The notes under the pieces are model-generated. The model was not told where the DNA came from and searched no databases. It saw nothing but the letters and a program-made list of their open reading frames with translations. A stretch of DNA of 64,000 nucleotides. Origin: Dyadobacter bucti (GTDB lineage Bacteria > Bacteroidota > Bacteroidia > Cytophagales > Spirosomataceae). The first letter of the stretch is position 1; every line of letters begins with the position of its first letter. The DNA lies in contig NZ_SWFP01000004.1 of NCBI RefSeq assembly GCF_005869225.1, forward strand, positions 656,466 to 720,465. The letters are read 5' to 3'. Below are positions 62,035-64,000 of the stretch, one piece after another. Made by a program: the position numbers and the translations under genes.

Positions 62035-62627
62035 TGAGCATAGTCGGGGCTTTGGGAGGCTATTTAAAGCATTTTCAATTTAAGAGTGCTGTTTTTAACA
62101 GCAGCCGGTATCTTGCAAAGTGTAAAGACTGCGCCGCTATGTTCCCCGGCGTAAGCGGCACCTGGCTTGACCCTGTTTATATTAATGGACAACGGACGCT
62201 GGCAACCGGGGCGGTGCAACCCAGTTATTTCTTTGAGGAGTTGGTTCTCGGGAATGGAATTGGGAAGTTGGCCAGTGGAATTGTTGGGATGATCAAGCGA
62301 GTGGGGTTTGCGGCTAAGGGGAGTACACAAGGTGGGTTGAACCTTTTTAAGTTCGGAAAACCTACCACAACTACTGCAAATAGTTGGCGTGCAGGAGATC
62401 GAATGTTACATCTGCCAAATAAGGGAACTCCCAAGCTAAACTGGAAGCAAAATTCAGGATTTCTAAGACAAGAAATGAGTAGAGGAAAACCAATATTTGA
62501 CTCTTATCTATCTCCAAACGGGCAGCAAATTCCCACAGGAGGATTTTTAAATGCAGAGAGATTTTTACTAGAAAGCCGAGGTTGGAGATTTAATTCAGCA
62601 ACAGGAGCATATCATCCACCATTTTAA
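62034..62627 (+). CDS. Displaced RHS toxin C-terminal region with a putative toxin tip
   Basis: 197 residues. The N-terminal half (VSGTWLDPVYINGQRTLATG, LVLGNGIGKLASGIVGMIKR) looks like the pre-toxin linker that follows RHS cores; the C-terminal half (SWRAGDRMLHLPNKGTPKLN, FDSYLSPNGQQIPTGGFLNA, ERFLLESRGWRFNSATGAYH) is a compact domain I have seen in RHS tips of Bacteroidota but cannot name. No signal or core domain precedes it, so it may be a silent cassette that can be recombined onto the RHS gene. Start codon (62034) overlaps the previous stop and is uncertain. Confidence 0.65.
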   Translation: MSIVGALGGYLKHFQFKSAVFNSSRYLAKCKDCAAMFPGVSGTWLDPVYINGQRTLATGAVQPSYFFEELVLGNGIGKLASGIVGMIKRVGFAAKGSTQGGLNLFKFGKPTTTTANSWRAGDRMLHLPNKGTPKLNWKQNSGFLRQEMSRGKPIFDSYLSPNGQQIPTGGFLNAERFLLESRGWRFNSATGAYHPPF

Positions 62628-62638
62628 ACTGAATTGAT

Positions 62639-63190
62639 ATGAATTTTAACAAAATAGTTAAAGAGATTCTAGGCTCAATTTTGAGCTTATGTGAATTTAC
62701 TTTAAACAATGAATCAAGGGGTGTTATTGAATATGAACATAAATTATTGTTGATTTCAATTACTTATGATTTTACGAGATCTTTTGAATTAGATGTTAAT
62801 TTTTACTTCAAAGCAAATAATGAGTCTTATTCACTTGCTGAATTAAAAGAGTATTTTGATAAAGAAAAAAATCGATTTATAGCTACTCAGATTTTAGAAG
62901 ATGACAAACTGAAAGCGTGGGTTGTAGAGGTTAAAATGTTTCTCGAAAATCACTTGTACGAGTTAATAAAAGACCATGTCGTCATTTGTTTCGAACTGGA
63001 TAGTATGAGAAAACAGAAAACGGATTTTTACAATAATGAGCGTGATGAGAGGTTATTCAAAGAAGATGTTGAAAAGCTTTGGAACAATAAAGATTATGTT
63101 CGTTTAATTAAGTTAGTTAAAAATTATAAAGGAAATATTGATGATATATCAAAAAAGAAGTATGAGTATGCGATCAAAAAAGTCTCTTAA
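62639..63190 (+). CDS. Putative immunity protein for the 62034-62627 toxin tip (183 aa)
   Basis: Signal-less, strongly AT-rich gene 11 bp after the displaced toxin tip. The protein has a beta-rich first half (YEHKLLLISITYDFTRSFEL) and a helical, charged second half (LFKEDVEKLWNNKDYVRLIK). Very low GC compared with the RHS gene fits acquired cassette DNA. Immunity role inferred from the toxin-immunity order. Confidence 0.65.
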   Translation: MNFNKIVKEILGSILSLCEFTLNNESRGVIEYEHKLLLISITYDFTRSFELDVNFYFKANNESYSLAELKEYFDKEKNRFIATQILEDDKLKAWVVEVKMFLENHLYELIKDHVVICFELDSMRKQKTDFYNNERDERLFKEDVEKLWNNKDYVRLIKLVKNYKGNIDDISKKKYEYAIKKVS

Positions 63191-63303
63191 TTTTAGCACA
63201 AATTGCCGAGAAGATGCGCACAGGATAAAGTTAGTTGTCGAAAGCAGAGCCTGATAACGTAGCAAAGTGGAATTAGGTCTTTATTATAAACAGCTTTTTC
63301 AAT

Positions 63304-63478
63304 CCAGGTTGTGGGTGGTGCTAGTTTATCTCTTGGCAAAGCTTCATTCAGAATAGAAAATGATTTCTTTGCATTCAATCATCAGGATCGCTGGCGTTCG
63401 AATGCGTTGGAGATTGGGATAGGAGATTTTGTAAGTGGGACAAGACTTTATAATAACGATCCGAAGGGCGAAGGACAG
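63304..63478 (+). repeat. 175-bp direct repeat, copy 2
   Basis: Two differences from 58944-59118. It begins abruptly at CCAGGTTGTGGG, where similarity to the RHS toxin region starts; beyond 63478 the copies diverge while still encoding related protein. Confidence 0.95.
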
Positions 63479-63767
63479 GGTATCAAAGATCTGGCAGATC
63501 GTATGGGTAAATTTTAATAAGCACGAAAATCAGGCTTGGGAAAATGGTCAAACATACAACGCGCCTTTTTGGGTAGGTCATCGCTTTGGTAACAATGTGG
63601 AAAGGATTGGTTATAGTCACCCGATTTTTCAAGACAGAACACAGAATTTTATTCATTTAAGATTCCCCCCTGGTTATCAGCATTTTTACACGCGGTATAA
63701 TCATTTCAATTATGGCATTTTCATTCAATCAAGTTACTATAATCCTTATTCACTATGGGAGAAATAA
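63304..63767 (+). pseudogene. Second, frameshifted copy of the RHS toxin domain
   Basis: The first frame encodes GGASLSLGKASFRIENDFFA to ADRMGKF-stop (63517); the second continues FNKHENQAWENGQTYNAPFW through HRFGNNVERIGYSHPIFQDR to YYNPYSLWEK-stop. Deleting one A in GGTAAATTTTAAT would restore one frame reading DRMGNFNKHE, aligned with DRMGNYNQHK of the RHS protein. No start codon or core domain precedes it, so it is a silent variant cassette even apart from the frameshift. Confidence 0.85.
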
Positions 63768-63916
63768 TAAAATTGGCTGCATTTTTGGGGATGTGCTTGC
63801 TGCTAACATTTACAAGCTGTCGACAATCTATCAAGGCAAGAAAACAATTTTCTCAAGCAAGCTATTGTCATAGTGAGGTGGTTCCGAAAAGCGGCACACA
63901 TTTTTGCACAACATGA
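63755..63916 (+). pseudogene. Immunity-like lipoprotein 3, truncated by an insertion sequence
   Basis: ATG 63755 lies inside the tail of the second toxin copy (CACTATGGGAGAAATAA), as for lipoproteins 1 and 2. The lipobox is LTFTSC and the mature start aligns with lipoprotein 1 up to SYCHS (compare DDYCYRG). From about 63874 the sequence is foreign (EVVPKSGTHFCTT-stop), so the gene is interrupted after about 40 codons. Confidence 0.75.
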
Positions 63917-64000
63917 TGCAAAATGAAAGACCAAAAATCTGTAAAAAGTCGTCGGAGCTACGACGCTGAGTTCAAGGAAGAAATGATCAGAATGCTCGTT
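63874..64000 (+). mobile_element. Left end of an IS3-type insertion sequence
   Basis: The break inside lipoprotein 3 occurs at TGAGGTGGTTCCGAAAAGCG, which begins TGA as many IS3-family ends do, and a transposase OrfA start follows 49 bases in. The right end and the target duplication are outside the window. Confidence 0.65.
63923..64000 (+). CDS. Transposase OrfA (IS3 family), first 26 codons
   Basis: ATG 63923 begins MKDQKSVKSRRSYDAEFKEE, with RRSYDAEFKEEMIRMLV being the standard entry to the OrfA helix-turn-helix of IS3/IS911-like elements. The frame is open to the window edge. OrfB is not visible. Confidence 0.8.
   Translation, partial: MKDQKSVKSRRSYDAEFKEEMIRMLV

Overview
The window comes from a Bacteroidota chromosome of the Cytophagales type, and Dyadobacter or a close relative is my best guess from recall of protein style. 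Supporting signs are an ECF sigma/FecR/SusC cell-surface-signalling cassette, a GLPGLI protein beside a CarboxypepD_reg outer-membrane receptor, a DUF2851 protein, a Nudix-type AraR arabinose regulator, and TAnnTTTG promoter elements in place of TATAAT. No rRNA, tRNA or CRISPR was seen.

Layout. 1-3442 (minus): ECF sigma factor, FecR anti-sigma and the first 579 codons of a SusC-like receptor. 3737-6187 (minus): a lactonase-fold propeller protein and a CBM9-like protein, separated by about ten copies of a 55-bp palindrome-bearing tandem repeat. 6551-9956 (plus): a 59-aa protein, an MHS-family transporter, a small membrane protein and a thiolase. 9963-16324: GtrA-like protein, two small envelope proteins, SMP-30 propeller, GH13 amylase, Maf, MarR and YceI. 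16431-24222: HsdR_N-only protein, AMP nucleosidase, truncated haemoglobin, a TumE toxin-antitoxin operon facing a HigA-like stub, CCA-adding enzyme, DUF2851, MtgA and a repeat-tailed secreted protein. 24351-27356 (minus): secreted DUF4369-like protein, a nuclease/phosphatase-fold protein and a metallophosphoesterase. 27541-32355 (plus): araR-araB-araA-araD, the full route from L-arabinose to D-xylulose-5-phosphate with its own sensor-regulator.

33172-39816 (minus) is a very tightly packed five-gene operon: a ThiF/E1-nitroreductase fusion (Rv1355c-like), a GNAT-fold acyltransferase, a 7TM-DISM histidine kinase, a receiver-kinase hybrid and a stand-alone receiver. A further receiver gene is divergent. 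It looks like a small-molecule-modifying enzyme pair physically tied to a phosphorelay, and its function is open. 40955-52869 is mixed envelope and metabolic content: esterase, acyltransferase 3, SRPBCC, MerR, M28 peptidase, phosphodiesterase, receptor + GLPGLI, OmpA lipoprotein and PLP dehydratase.

53317-64000 is a polymorphic-toxin locus and the most unusual part of the window. A 2030-aa exported SpvB/RHS protein ends in a Gly/Asn/aromatic-rich C-terminal toxin domain. It is followed by an array of cassettes: two paralogous immunity-like lipoproteins, each preceded or followed by a short scar of the toxin's last codons; a fragment of a second toxin with a small putative immunity gene; two further immunity-like genes, one frameshifted; a third displaced toxin tip with its own immunity gene; and a second copy of the first toxin domain (173 of 175 bases identical over its conserved part), frameshifted and followed by a third lipoprotein immunity gene that an IS3-type element interrupts at the window edge. 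The immunity proteins of the main toxin are lipoproteins, which suggests a toxin acting at the cell envelope, while the other cassettes encode signal-less immunity proteins.
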